From contig JAPJBO010000359.1 in assembly GCA_030068145.1 (NCBI GenBank), positions 62,001 to 126,000 of the forward strand: DNA of 64,000 bases, written 5' to 3'. A program made the position numbers and the translations under genes. Source of the DNA: Diplonema papillatum (taxonomy: Eukaryota; Euglenozoa; Diplonemea; Diplonemida; Diplonemidae). Under the pieces are notes generated by a model. It was not told where the DNA came from, did not search any database, and worked only from the letters and a program-made list of their open reading frames with translations. This document shows, piece by piece, positions 1-9,140 of this stretch. The first letter of the stretch is position 1. The number at the start of each line of letters is the position of its first letter.

Positions 1-29
1 GAGAACGATCGAGAGAGCTGGGGGGGAGT

Positions 30-490
30 TGCGAGAACGTGCTTGGAATGAATATGTGCTCAACACCGCAACCTGGTCCATCTGCACCGTGTTGCGGTCC
101 TTTGAGCCACAGACACATAAGGCAGACCAGCATCAGCGCCGAGCCTGCGGCGTGGGTCTGGATTTCAGGCGGCTGTTGGTAGCTCGTCACAGTCACGACC
201 ACCCGTGCTACGAGAGAACGGGATGAAAAGAACGTGCTTGCAATGGATGTGTGCTCAACACCGTCCATCTGCACCGTGTTTTCAGTCCTTTGAGCCACGG
301 ACACAGAAGGCAGACCAGCATCAGCACTGAGCCTGCATGCTTGCAGACAGGACAGCGGCGTGGGTCTGGATTTCAGGCGGCTGTTGGTAGCTCGTCACAG
401 TCAGGACCACCCGTGCTACGAGAGAACGGGAGGAAAAGAACGTGCTTGGAATGGATGTGTGCTCAACACCGCAACCTGGTGTCGGGCTTG
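30..490 (+). repeat. Dispersed repeat family A, two tandem copies plus a partial third
   Basis: The unit begins GTGCTTGGAATG, runs through a stretch around GTGCTCAACACCGC and AGCCACGGACACA, and ends near GCTCGTCACAGTCA..GACCACC. Two near-complete copies (about 30-230 and 231-440) are followed by the start of a third that breaks into the ankyrin-gene 3' flank near 480. Further copies lie near 6475-6680, 23765-23945 and 24670-24910, all in the same orientation. No coding potential is convincing. The family is not recognised. Confidence 0.75.
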
Positions 491-785
491 TTTTTTGTGC
501 TACTACCGAAGCCGTGCCGAGTCCCTTTCACCTGGGGCTGCATAGAACTGCCTGGAGCTGTATTCGTCGGTCTATCACGGTTCGTCTTAGCTACGACTGG
601 AGCTGCGCAAGGTACGACGCAACGGCGGTGTTGCCATGCTCGAGGGCCAGGGCGTGGGGCGAGGCGCCTCTCTTGTTCGTGGCTGCGCACCCGCCGTGCG
701 GTGCAAGCAGCTGCACGGCTTCGAGCACTCCGGACACGCTGGCGGGGCCCCGGCTGACAGGAGCAGCCGGAAGGACGGCGCCACA
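481..785 (-). pseudogene. Duplicated 3' end of the ankyrin gene
   Basis: This segment repeats the last codons and 3' flank of the ankyrin gene at 877-1230. The frame ending with a TAG at 591 encodes the same C terminus (VSGVLEAVQLL .. ASYLAQLQS) as the intact gene, whose stop is at 992, so the stops are 401 bp apart. The copy lacks about 40 bp present at 1143-1187, which breaks the frame upstream. It is a truncated direct duplication, not an independent gene. Confidence 0.8.
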
Positions 786-991
786 CTTCTTGTATGGGTC
801 TTCTCGGGCAATTCTCCCAAGCCTAGAACAGATTTGGGCGTGTTTTCCGGGATTGTTGGGATATTTCGTAGGGCAGCTGTGGAGTCGGGCTTGTTTTGTG
901 TTACTACCGAAGCCGTGCCGAGTCCCTTTAACCTGGGGCTGCATAGAACTGCCTGGAGCTGTATTCGTCGGTCTATCACGGTTCGTCTTAG

Positions 992-3127
992 CTACGACTG
1001 GAGCTGCGCAAGGTACGACGCAACGGCGGTGTTGCCATGCTCGAGGGCCAGGGCGTGGGGCGATGCGCCTCTCTTGTTCGTGGCTGCGCACCCGCCGTGC
1101 GGTGCAAGCAGCTGCACGGCTTCGAGCACTCCGGACACGCTCGCGCAGTGCAGCGCCGTGTTGCCGGCGGCGTCGACTGCCGCCGCGTGGGCCCCGGCTG
1201 ATAGGAGCAGCCGGATGGACGGCGCATGGCACTTGGCGGCGGCCAGGTGCAGCGGTGTTTTCAAGGCTCGATCGGCTGCGTTCGGACAGGCCCCGAGAGA
1301 CAGGAGGATGCCGACGGTGTCGATGCAGTTGGCGCGCACGGCAAAGTGCAACGCAGACCACCCGTCGCTGTCGGCGGCGCCCAGCAGCAGCCGCAGTCGG
1401 GCGCTACCGCCGCCTGCACACCAAGGGGATCCCGCGGCTTCAGCCTTTGGATCTGCCGTCTTTGCACTGGTTGTTGCCAACACGTCAAGGGATCCTGCTG
1501 CTCCAGTTTTTGAGTCCAGCGTCTTTACGCTGGTGGCTGCCGACATTGCAAGGGGTCCTGCAGCTTCCGTCGTTAAGTCTGGCGCATTTGTACCGGTCGT
1601 CAACACCGCAAGGGATCCCGCGGCTTCAGCCTTTGGATCTGCCGTTTTTGCACTGGTTGTTGCCAACACGTCAAGGGATCCTGCTGCTCCAGTCTTTGAG
1701 TCTAGCGTCAACATTGCAAGGGGTCCTGCAGCTTCCGTCGTTAAGTCTGGCGCATTTGTACTGGTCGTCAACACCGCAAGGGATCCTGCGGGTTCATCCC
1801 TTGAGTCTGCCGTTTTAACACTGGTGGTTGTCGGCACTTCAGGGGGTCCTGCTGCATCCGTCGGTAGGAGTGGCGCATTTGCACTGGTCGTCAACACTAC
1901 AAGGGATCCCGCGGCTTCAGCCTTCGAGTCTGCCGTTTTTGCACTGGCGGTTGTCAACACTTCAAGGCACCTGGCGTCCGGAGCTGCCTCATCTCTTGAG
2001 GCCAGCGTCTTTGCGCTGGCGGTTGTCAGCACGTCAGAAGGGAGTCCTGCTGCTTCCGTCGTTAGATGTGGCGCAGTTCTACCAGCCTTTGAGTCTCCAG
2101 TTTTTGCACTGGCGGTTGTCGGCACTTCAAGGCATCTGGCGTCCGGAGCTGCCTCATCTCTTGAGGCCAGCGTCTTTGCGCTGGCGGTTGTCAGCACGTC
2201 AGAAGGGAGTCCTGCTGCTTCCGTCGTTAGATGTGGCGCAGTTCTACCAGCCTTTGAGTCTCCAGTTTTTGCACTGGCGGTTGTCGGCACTTCAAGGCAC
2301 CTGGCGTCCGGAGCTGCCTCATCTCTTGAGGCCAGCGTCTTTGCGCTGGCGGTTGTCAGCACGTCAGAAGGGAGTCCTGCTGCTTCCGTCGTTAGATGTG
2401 GCGCAGTTCTACCAGCCTTTGAGTCTCCAGTTTTTGCACTGGCGGTTGTCAACACTTCAAGGCACCTGGCGTCCGGAGCTGCCTCATCTCTTGAGGCCAG
2501 CGTCTTTGCGCTGGCGGTTGTCAGCACGTCAGAAGGGAGTCCTGCTGCTTCCGTCGTTAGATGTGGCGCAGTTCTACCAGCCTTTGAGTCTCCCGTTTTT
2601 GCACTGGCGGTTGTCGGCACTTCAAGGGATGCTGCTGCTTCAGCTTTTGAGTCTACCGTCTGAGCGCTGGCGGTTCTCAGCACGTCAGAAGGTAGTCCTG
2701 CTGCGGCTGCTTCAGGACTCGAGAAGATCGGAGTCTCGTTGCGGGTCGTCGGTGCCGCAGGTGCAACCGGAGACCCGAACAGCGCTCCCGTTGCGCAGTC
2801 CAGCCAGCCAGCCAGGCTGAGTGGGAGGCGGTTGGCGGCGGCCGCCGCGACGAGGCGGGCGCAGGCCGGGTTGCTGGTGCGGCTGGCGTCGTGGAGGGGG
2901 GTGCGCCCCCTCGCATTGCGGGCGTGCGGGTCCGCCCCGCGGGCGAACAGCTCGAACAGCGCCGCAAGCCGCCCGAACCGGGCGGCCACGTGGCCGGCCG
3001 TTTCGCGCGTCGCAGGCTCCGCAGCGTTCGCATCACAGCCTCGCTCGAGGAGCAACGCCACCTTCCCTTCGTCTCCTCTTTTGGCAGCCTCGCAAAGCTG
3101 CTTCCTCACTTCTTCAGAAGTTGTCAT
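992..3127 (-). CDS. Ankyrin-repeat protein with a central minisatellite-encoded region
   Basis: The protein is 711 aa, started at MTTSEEVRKQL rather than at the longer upstream ATG because the same MTTS start heads the neighbouring duplicate. Residues ~1-110 carry two or three ankyrin repeats (VALLLERGCDANAA, LFELFARGADPHARN, GRTPLHDASR). The middle is Ala/Thr/Ser-rich low-complexity sequence that includes four 55-residue repeats from a 165-bp DNA repeat. Residues ~560-711 return to ankyrin repeats (GWSALHFAVRAN, KTPLHLAAAK, GNTALHCASVSG). Ankyrin repeats usually mediate protein binding; partners cannot be inferred. No signal peptide or membrane segment is seen. The repeat insertion has apparently split one ankyrin domain while keeping the frame. 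Confidence 0.75.
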   Translation of the reverse strand: MTTSEEVRKQLCEAAKRGDEGKVALLLERGCDANAAEPATRETAGHVAARFGRLAALFELFARGADPHARNARGRTPLHDASRTSNPACARLVAAAAANRLPLSLAGWLDCATGALFGSPVAPAAPTTRNETPIFSSPEAAAAGLPSDVLRTASAQTVDSKAEAAASLEVPTTASAKTGDSKAGRTAPHLTTEAAGLPSDVLTTASAKTLASRDEAAPDARCLEVLTTASAKTGDSKAGRTAPHLTTEAAGLPSDVLTTASAKTLASRDEAAPDARCLEVPTTASAKTGDSKAGRTAPHLTTEAAGLPSDVLTTASAKTLASRDEAAPDARCLEVPTTASAKTGDSKAGRTAPHLTTEAAGLPSDVLTTASAKTLASRDEAAPDARCLEVLTTASAKTADSKAEAAGSLVVLTTSANAPLLPTDAAGPPEVPTTTSVKTADSRDEPAGSLAVLTTSTNAPDLTTEAAGPLAMLTLDSKTGAAGSLDVLATTSAKTADPKAEAAGSLAVLTTGTNAPDLTTEAAGPLAMSAATSVKTLDSKTGAAGSLDVLATTSAKTADPKAEAAGSPWCAGGGSARLRLLLGAADSDGWSALHFAVRANCIDTVGILLSLGACPNAADRALKTPLHLAAAKCHAPSIRLLLSAGAHAAAVDAAGNTALHCASVSGVLEAVQLLAPHGGCAATNKRGASPHALALEHGNTAVASYLAQLQS
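1946..2606. repeat. 165-bp in-frame minisatellite, four copies
   Basis: The marker GTCCGGAGCTGCCTC occurs at 1976, 2141, 2306 and 2471, exactly 165 bp apart. Copies are nearly identical. 165 is divisible by three, so the array lengthens the ankyrin protein by 55-residue units. Less regular related units (GGATCCTGCTGCT.., AAGGGATCC) continue on the low-coordinate side to about 1420. Confidence 0.92.
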
Positions 3128-3702
3128 TAAGTTGGTGTCTTTTGTGAGAAATGGTTGTGTGTAGTTACCCTGGTTTGGTCGGGGTGAGAGGAGACGATGG
3201 TAGCCTCGTGTGAGGGCAAGACACGGCTCTGGAAAGCTGGAATGGCGGCTGTGTTGACGACGAGTGCCTTGACGGCTGCGGTGAACCACTTGAACTTGCT
3301 CGCATGCATGTCGATTGCCTGTGTGCGAACCATGCACAGGAAGCGAAGATTCGAACAGCGCTCCCGTTGTGCAGTCAAGCCAGCCAGCCAGGCTGAGTGG
3401 GAGGCGGCCGCCGCGACGAGGCGGGCGCAGGCCGGGTTGCTGGTGCGGCTGGCGTCGTGGAGGGGGGTGCGCCCCCTCGCATTGCGGGCGTGCGGGTCCG
3501 CCCCGCGGGCGAACAGCTCGAACAGCGCCGCGGGCCGCCCGAACCGGGCGGCCACGTGGCCGGCCGTTTCGCGCGTCGCAGGCTCCGCAGCGTTCGCATC
3601 ACAGCCTCGCTCGAGGAGCAACGCCACCTTCCCTTCGTCTCCTCTTTTGGCAGCCTCGAAAAGCTGCTTCCTCATTTCTTCGCCGACAGCAGAAGTTGTC
3701 AT
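3127..3702 (-). pseudogene. Truncated duplicate of the ankyrin gene 5' end
   Basis: A 191-codon frame begins MTTSAVGEEMRKQLFEAAKRG and matches the first ~110 residues of the 711-aa ankyrin protein almost exactly, including the same DNA through the GRTPLHDASR repeat. It then runs into unrelated codons made from the upstream flank of the intact gene. Its TAA overlaps the ATG of the intact gene (TAATG), which looks accidental because the tail is flank sequence. It could still produce a short ankyrin protein. Confidence 0.7.
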
Positions 3703-3945
3703 TTGTATTGTGCGTTGTGTGTGAGTGTGTTTCTGTGTGTATGGTTGCCTGGTTTGGTCGCTTGAGACGGCCGGCAGAGCCTGCAGGACAGGGCTCCGGA
3801 ATGCTGGAATGAAGAGTGCCGTGATGAACTACTTGAGTTGAGGTTAGGATGCAGGATATCTGTGGCGATGGCCTGCAATAGTCGCGAGGTGACTACCCTC
3901 TTCGATCACACCGTGTCGTGCTTCTGGCGGGATCACTCATTCGAA

Positions 3946-4188
3946 TCATCGTTCACTTGAGTTTGCTCGCATGCATGTCGATTGCATGTGCGAACCAGCA
4001 GCGCAGCTGCTGGTCCTGATGCAACGGCAACCGGAGACTCGAACAGCGCCCCCGTTGGAGTCAAGGCAGCCAGCAGCCACGGGGCCTGCCGTTTCAGTCG
4101 TCGCCGGCTCCGCAGCGTTCGCGTCGCAGCAGCGAGGCCACCTTTCCCTCGCCTCTTCTTTCAGCAGCTTCAAAGAGCTGCCCCACAA
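3946..4188 (-). pseudogene. Third, degenerate ankyrin 5' fragment
   Basis: The minus-strand frame contains CDANAAEPAT.ETAGPVAA, the signature of the ankyrin gene N terminus, with internal deletions (the VALLLERG segment is lost). Its upstream part is the first unit of the chimeric tandem array described next. It is a decayed copy. Confidence 0.6.
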
Positions 4189-4700
4189 AGTGGCTCACGC
4201 ATTCCTCTAGGCTGGGTTCTGGCTGAGAGGTGTTCAGCCATAATCCATCCAGTGGTAGCATCACGGCACTGACCGATCGAAATGACTTCAGTCGCAGCCT
4301 CGCTCAAGGAGCGAGGCCACCTTTCCCTCGCCTCCTCGTTCAAGCTTCAAAGAGCTGCCCCACAAAGTGACTCACGCATTCCTCTAGACTGGGTTCTGGC
4401 TTAGAGGTGTTCAGCCATAATTTTCCAGTGGTAGCATCACGGCACTGACCGATCGAAATGACTTCAGTCGCAGCCTCGCTCAAGGAGCGAGGCCACGTTT
4501 CCCTCGCCTCCTCGTTCAGCAGCTTCAAAGAGCTGCCCCACAAAGTGACTCACGCATTCCTCTAGACTGGGTTCTGGCTTAGAGGCGTTCAGCCATAATC
4601 CATCCAGTGGTAGCATCACGGCACTGACCGATCGAAATGACTTCCGTCGCAGCCTCGCTCAAGGAGCGAGGCCACCTTTCCTTCACCGTGTAGGCTGTAT
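4129..4700. repeat. Chimeric ankyrin / LSU-rRNA tandem repeat, about 178-bp unit
   Basis: The phrase GAGCGAGGCCACSTTTCCC recurs near 4135, 4316, 4490 and 4669 (spacing 181, 174, 179). Each unit joins minus-strand ankyrin N-terminal code (LFEAA.., EEARE, LLERG region) to about 75 bp antisense to the 3' end of LSU rRNA. The copies differ by small indels. Confidence 0.8.
4207..4634 (-). rRNA. Three fragments of the LSU (28S) rRNA 3' region
   Basis: Reading the minus strand, 4207-4280, 4383-4455 and 4562-4634 each resemble the conserved 28S stretch that in most eukaryotes reads GCTACCATCTG..GGATTATG..TGAACGCCTCTAAG..AGAA. The plus strand shows GGGTTCTGGCTTAGAGG and GTTCAGCCATAATCC. They are isolated fragments inside the chimeric array, so they are rRNA-derived pseudogene pieces and not a working gene. 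Confidence 0.75.
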
Positions 4701-4704
4701 GAAT

Positions 4705-5170
4705 ACACATTACCCCAGGTGCATGCGGACAGCATGGATGGTGACGTCTGCACTACTCCCTCATGTTTCCTCTTCCCCTCTTCTGGGTTCGGTAGAAGCG
4801 ATCCGGTGCATGTGGGGCACAGGCCCAGGCGCCCAACTATTGAACGAGTTTCCCGTTTCGTAACGCGTGCTGCGTGAGCAACGATGCCGCAGCTAATTCC
4901 TCGGGGATATTCCTGTCCAGGCACCCTGAAAAAGCTGGTATCACGAGCGCAGGGCGCAGGAGGTGTGTGTACGCTTTTCGGGTGTGGATCTACACGCGTT
5001 TTTGGTTGCAGAACACACCCGCCTTTCGGGTGTCACTCGGCACACCCTCTTTGACTCCAGCTTCTGAGGCTGGGCCTCGCCGTGTAAAGTGCAGGGCGTC
5101 TTGCGGACGCGCATCTCATCGTTCTCACACCTTCCGACACAGTGCAACTCCCGGATGGAAATCCTTCAGG
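4705..5170. other. No gene recognised; contains a repeat family D copy
   Basis: I see no gene here. Positions about 4955-5075 hold a copy of dispersed family D (GTGTGGATCTACACGCG .. ACTCCAGCTTCTGAGGCTG), also seen near 26620, 54140 and 58630. Confidence 0.6.
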
Positions 5171-5174
5171 ATCT

Positions 5175-5365
5175 GGTGGTTTCGGCGCGGATTCTGCGAG
5201 GAGCTGCGGGTAGCACCAGCGCCACTCACAGCACCGCTCACTCAGAGCCAATCCTTTTCCCGAAGTTACGATCCAGTTTGCCGACTTCCCTTACCTACAT
5301 TGCTCTGTCGGCCAGAGGCTTTTAGCCTAGGAGACCTATTGCGGTTAACGGTACGGCCCGATGCA
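5175..5365 (-). rRNA. LSU (28S) rRNA internal fragment
   Basis: On the minus strand this reads through the conserved 28S stretch GCCTCTGG.CGA.AGA.CAATG, TAGGTAAGGGAAGTCGGCAA and GTAACTTCGGGAAAAGGATT (the last two obvious at 5243-5300). The 28S match fades outside these limits. No complete rDNA unit is present, so this is a dispersed rDNA piece. Confidence 0.85.
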
Positions 5366-5406
5366 AGAGAATGAGATCTCCCCTGTTTTTTCCATGCACA
5401 TCCATA

Positions 5407-5821
5407 AGACACCCTACTACACGAAGAAAGTGCAGCATTCCAGGATAGTTAACCCTGTCCCCGCGTGAAGCGTTTCAAGGGTCAACCCTTCCTTCAAAAA
5501 GAGACGACTGCATCATCCGGGGCCTGTGGACATGGTCAACAGGATCGTCAATGTGTCACCACTTCAGATCTCTGCATCCGGGTTGCGGCATGTTCACGCA
5601 TTCCCTGTCGGCAATCCTGCACGTCCGAGCAAGCTCGTCAGTGGCAGCTTTGAGGCGAGCAATTACACCTTGCCTTAGGACCGACTGACCCATGTCCAAT
5701 TGCTGTTGACACGGAAACCTTGACAGGAAGACACCCTACGACACGAAGAAAGTGCAGCTTTCGAGAATAGTTAACCCTGTCCCCGCGTGAAGCGTTTCAA
5801 GGGTCAACCCTTCCTTCAAAG
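5407..5821. repeat. Direct duplication of a ~100-bp segment
   Basis: The segments 5407-5505 and 5728-5821 are near identical (CACGAAGAAAGTGCAGC .. CCCCGCGTGAAGCGTTTCAA). They flank another LSU-like piece. Origin not recognised. Confidence 0.8.
5650..5728 (-). rRNA. LSU (28S) rRNA fragment
   Basis: The plus strand CCTTAGGACCGACTGACCCATGT followed by CCAATTGCTGTTGACA is antisense to a well conserved 28S segment. It lies between the two copies of the ~100-bp duplication. Isolated fragment. Confidence 0.65.
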
Positions 5822-5829
5822 AATCCTTT

Positions 5830-6202
5830 CGCACACTGCCATAATAAACACAGATAATTTGTGTCTGGACACCTAACCGGTGAGCCGCTGGGGACTATTG
5901 TGTCGGTAGGCGGGTCTGCAAAGAAGTATTGCACGTCGCTGACACACTGGCCAGCGCGTTCATGACACAGCAGGTGGCCCCTTCTTTTGGCCTCGTGGTC
6001 TGCGATGCCAGGGCTGGAAAAATCAGCAGGCCCCCAATCCGCCAGACACATGCGCTCTGAGGCCGCAGGCACGCCGATTTGTGCGAAAAGGCGAACGAGA
6101 ATGGTGAGGCGTTTGCGCTTTTAGAAACACGGCAAAAAAAATGGCCTCAGACCCCCCTGTCAGAAAAGCAGAAAGAGCAACTAAAAAAGCGGTCAAGAGG
6201 AG
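5830..6202. other. No gene recognised
   Basis: I find no convincing ORF, RNA gene or family repeat in this stretch. Confidence 0.4.
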
Positions 6203-6420
6203 GAAATACTCGAGGCTGCCTTCTGCTTACTTCGAAGGACTAGAGGGGGAGAAACAATACAACTACAAAGTGGGTCTTTTTTGTTGAACGCTTACGCCCG
6301 CCACTGAACCCAGATTCACCTGTGTTTCGTGTGGGCTACAGCACATTTTTACCTCCTTTGATCTTTTGCAGCTGGCAGCCTCCTCAGGTATTTCCTACAA
6401 AGCAGGTGCTTGTACAAAGA
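6203..6420 (-). repeat. Dispersed repeat family B (about 215 bp)
   Basis: Marked on the plus strand by AATACTCGAGG, GTTGAACGCTTACGCCCGCC, CAGATTCACCTGTGTTTCG, CTACAGCACATTT and ending CAAAGCAGGTGCTT. I assign the minus strand as sense because two copies near 9.1 and 9.4 kb run on that basis into an ORF starting ATGAGCACAAGGCAGTC. Other copies: 8857-9140, 9310-9620, 10031-10112, 22792-23012, 28395-28612, 39118-39320, 39345-39560, 40020-40240. Confidence 0.8.
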
Positions 6421-6474
6421 AATCTCCACGCGTCACTGGCCAACCACGGTTCAAACCGAAAGATGAGGGGAGTT

Positions 6475-6680
6475 TGCACGAACGTGCTTGGAAGACCGGC
6501 ACTGGTCCCGTCTGTCCTTTAAGCCACGGACACATAGGGCGGACCATCATCAAGGACTTCGGTGTGAGTCTGGTTTCAGGCGGCTGTTCGTAGCTCGTCA
6601 CAGCCAGGACCACCGCTACTAGAGCAAAGGCGAATCCGTCACAGGGAGCAGGCCCCTACAACCGTGTCTGAGCAATCAGT
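6475..6680 (+). repeat. Dispersed repeat family A copy
   Basis: Matches the left-end units (GAACGTGCTTGGAA, AAGCCACGGACACATAGG, GGTTTCAGGCGGCTGTTCG, GCTCGTCACAGCCAGGACC) and continues into GCGAATCCGTCACAGGGAG, shared with the copy near 24.9 kb. Confidence 0.75.
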
Positions 6681-6689
6681 TAAAAAACT

Positions 6690-7640
6690 CAGGGCACTCG
6701 CCCTGATTGTGACTGCGACTCGCTAGGCAGCACTGACTTGTCTTCTTTTTACGGTGGCAATCTCCGGGGGGAGGGGTATTCTTCGTCGAACGTTTTGCCG
6801 TGGATGTTTGGCTTTTCGGTCCAGCACGCAAGGAAACGCCGTGGAACGGCATGTGTGTGTGACGCGTTCGTATCCTTCAACATTGCATGTTTGAAAAAAA
6901 AACGAAAGGGATGTCGTCGTTGAAAAGAATTGGTGCTGGTTTTGAAGACTCAGAAAAAAGGCAGAAAAATTCTTAGTAGCGGTTGTCTCCGTCGGTTCTA
7001 CACGTTTGCGCTTCCTTCTATTTCTTCTTCCGCAGTCTTGGTACAATGAGTACGCAATAAAAATAGCCTCTATTCAAGCCAACCGTCGAAGCAAGCCCAG
7101 GAGTCGATCGTGCAAGACATTGCCGTGGTACGCTAGGTGGGCACTTGGTGGCAGGTGCATCAGTCTCTCGACTGTCGTCGACCCAAAACCCTCCTTGCAT
7201 GTCGCGTACCCTTGCTGTGTTGGTGCTTCGGGATGAGCTTAAGCATATCAGCTTAGGCGACTTCGAATCGGAGCACGAGGAGGCAATGTACAGCGAGGGT
7301 GGGCAGCACGTGGCTTCGCACCAGGGCGCACTTCCGGCGTTTCGAGCGGAAAGGTGGGAGTTGACGAAGTCGATGAGCCTCGCAAAACGCTCTACCTTCT
7401 ACGTTTCCGAAGGTTCGGCCCACTTTCGACTTCGTGGTCCTCGCTACTGCATCATCCACATACGCCCGTACGGCTTCCCCATTGGGCGGCTCGCACGTTA
7501 AGAGCAAGAACAAGAGAGAGAGAGAGGGATCAAGAACTTCGTGAACGAAGTGAGTGAAGTTCTGGACGAACTTATACCGAAGGGCGGACTTGGCGTGCGG
7601 GGGGGTGAACCTGGTGGTCAGGCGCGCCAGGTTTGTGCTG
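6690..7640. other. No gene recognised
   Basis: Only short frames are present on both strands and none resembles a family I know. A motif GGTGGCAATCT.CGCGGGGAGG near 6753 recurs after the SSU fragment near 10300 and near 31120, so it is probably the edge of another dispersed repeat. Confidence 0.4.
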
Positions 7641-7642
7641 GG

Positions 7643-8830
7643 CTAATTCCTGTCTGGGCTCGGACTGTGAAGTCCTCTTGGGTTTCCGTCGCAAGTTCCC
7701 TCGTGTATGCCTACACCGAACCAGTTTGCGAACGGGTTTCCGGACCTTGTTGTCATTATACCACAGAAGCGACACTTCGGCACGGTGGCTTGTGAGTCGG
7801 GAAGTTGTGTTTCTGGGATGTTCGCCGGCGTGCTTGCCTGCAGGTCTTGCGTTTGTGACGGCGTCGGCGGCGGCACCTCTGGTGTAGGTCCAGTCGAGCG
7901 GGAGGCTGCTCTGGTGACTTCGGTTGAGCTGCCGGATGTTCCGGTTGTTCTTCTGTTGGTAGGGGTACATCACGCGGGCACGCCAGTTCCTCTGTACTTG
8001 TCGAGGAAGCGGTGGAAGGGTTGCGTGGAGGGTCCGCGTGTGGGTTGTGGAATCTTGCGAACAGTCTGTCGGAGAAGGGACCCCGTATATCCGAGCAGTA
8101 CGGGGGTGCCTGACTCACCTACTGTCTGCGTGTGAAACTGTGGAGGGTCCGCGTGTGGGTTGTGGAATCTTGCGAACAGTCTGTCGGAGAAGGCACCCCG
8201 TATTGGGATGTAATGCACTTGAGCGATATATCCGAGCATTACGGGGGTGCCTGACTCACCTACTGTCTGCGTGTGAAACTGTGGAGGGTCCGCGTGTGGG
8301 TTGTGGAATCTTGCGAACAGTCTGTCGGAGAAGGCACCCCGTATTGGGATGTAATGCACTTGAACGATATATCCGAGCATTACGGGGGTGCCTGACTCAC
8401 CTACTGTCTGCGTGTGAAACTGTGGAGGGTCCGCGTGTGGGTTGTGGAATCTTGCGAACAGTCTGTCGGAGAAGGCACCCCGTATTGGGATGTAATGCAC
8501 TTGAGCGATATATCCGAGCATTACGGGGGTGCCTGACTCACCTACTGTCTGCGTGTGAAACTTGTTTCTCTCGTCGATGGAAAACAGGTGGATTTGCACG
8601 TTTTCGAGCTTTGTGAAAGCCACGAGTGAAAGGCAGTCTCCCCATGTGTAGTTCTCGCGGAGTTTTGCAATGTACTGGGAGAGGTCAAGGTCGGGTGGAA
8701 AGATCTTCAAGTCACTCTTGTGCGATTCCCAGTAGTCTGCTAGCTCGTTGCGGAGGGCCATTTGGTCTCCCTGTTCGTAAGACTCGCGGTTCGAGTGATA
8801 GGTGCATGATTGGGTAGAGCTGTTGTTTTG
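7643..8830 (-). pseudogene. Broken OTU-like cysteine protease with a C-terminal zinc-finger-like segment
   Basis: From about 8761 the minus strand encodes LRNELADYWESH, LDLSQYIAKLRE, a WGD-LSL motif, VQIHLFSI and VHYIPI. This is the order expected of the second half of an OTU domain: the conserved W-G--LEL helix start and the catalytic-His HY motif. OTU domains are deubiquitinating cysteine proteases and also occur in viruses and transposable elements. The catalytic-Cys box is missing: family B repeat sequence begins at 8857. The His-bearing segment is then repeated in a 141-bp array, the fourth copy of which has lost 26 bp and shifts frame. Further on, another frame gives a Cys-x2-Cys .. His-x4-Cys motif (KCRFCG .. 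GIHEGTC, near 7650-7770). I infer one decayed gene; function is certainly lost. Confidence 0.6.
8025..8562. repeat. 141-bp minisatellite inside the OTU-like frame
   Basis: GTGGAGGGTCCGCGTG starts at 8025, 8140, 8281 and 8422. Three units are exactly 141 bp (47 codons); the 8025 copy lacks 26 bp around the sequence that follows CACCCCGTA. Each full unit repeats the catalytic-His motif HYIPI. Sequence identity between units is very high. Confidence 0.93.
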
Positions 8831-8856
8831 CTGTGTCTGAGGCGCTTGTTTTTTTC

Positions 8857-9140
8857 TTTTGTATAAGCACCTGCCACCTGTTTTGTAGGAAATACGTGAG
8901 GAGACTGCCAGTTGCGAAATCTCGAAGATCAAAGGTGTAGTGTGGTGTTCATCGGCATGCCGATGACTCCCCACTATCGCAACAATATTCCAATCTCGAA
9001 GGAGGTAAATGTGCTGTTGCCCACACGAAACACAGGTAAATCTGGGTTTAGTGGCGGGCGTAAGCGTTGAGCAAAAAAGATGTATTGTTTTCTCCCCTCT
9101 AGCCTCCGTCGAAATGAGCACAAGGCAGTCCCTCGAGGAT
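8857..9140 (-). repeat. Family B repeat interrupted by a 64-bp insertion
   Basis: The family B body is split at 8928-8991 by a small hairpin element. It continues through GGCGGGCGTAAGCGTTG to ATGAGCACAAGGCAGTC at 9114, where a short ORF starts. Confidence 0.8.
8928..8991. mobile_element. 64-bp hairpin insertion with a 10-bp target duplication (family E)
   Basis: A perfect direct repeat AATCTCGAAG sits at 8918-8927 and 8992-9001. Between them is an insertion built around the 18-bp perfect palindrome at 8949-8966 (TCATCGGCATGCCGATGA), with outer arms TAGTGTGG and CCCACTA. Family B copies elsewhere lack it. Related hairpins lie at 27258-27310 and 51987-52030. Confidence 0.75.

Noticed and set aside
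442-2663. Plus-strand frames of 458 and 675 codons over the ankyrin gene
   Set aside because: They are antisense to ankyrin repeats and kept open by the 165-bp in-frame array.
3127-3127. TAATG stop-start overlap suggesting an ankyrin operon
   Set aside because: The upstream frame's tail is simply the 5' flank of the intact gene, so translational coupling is not supported.
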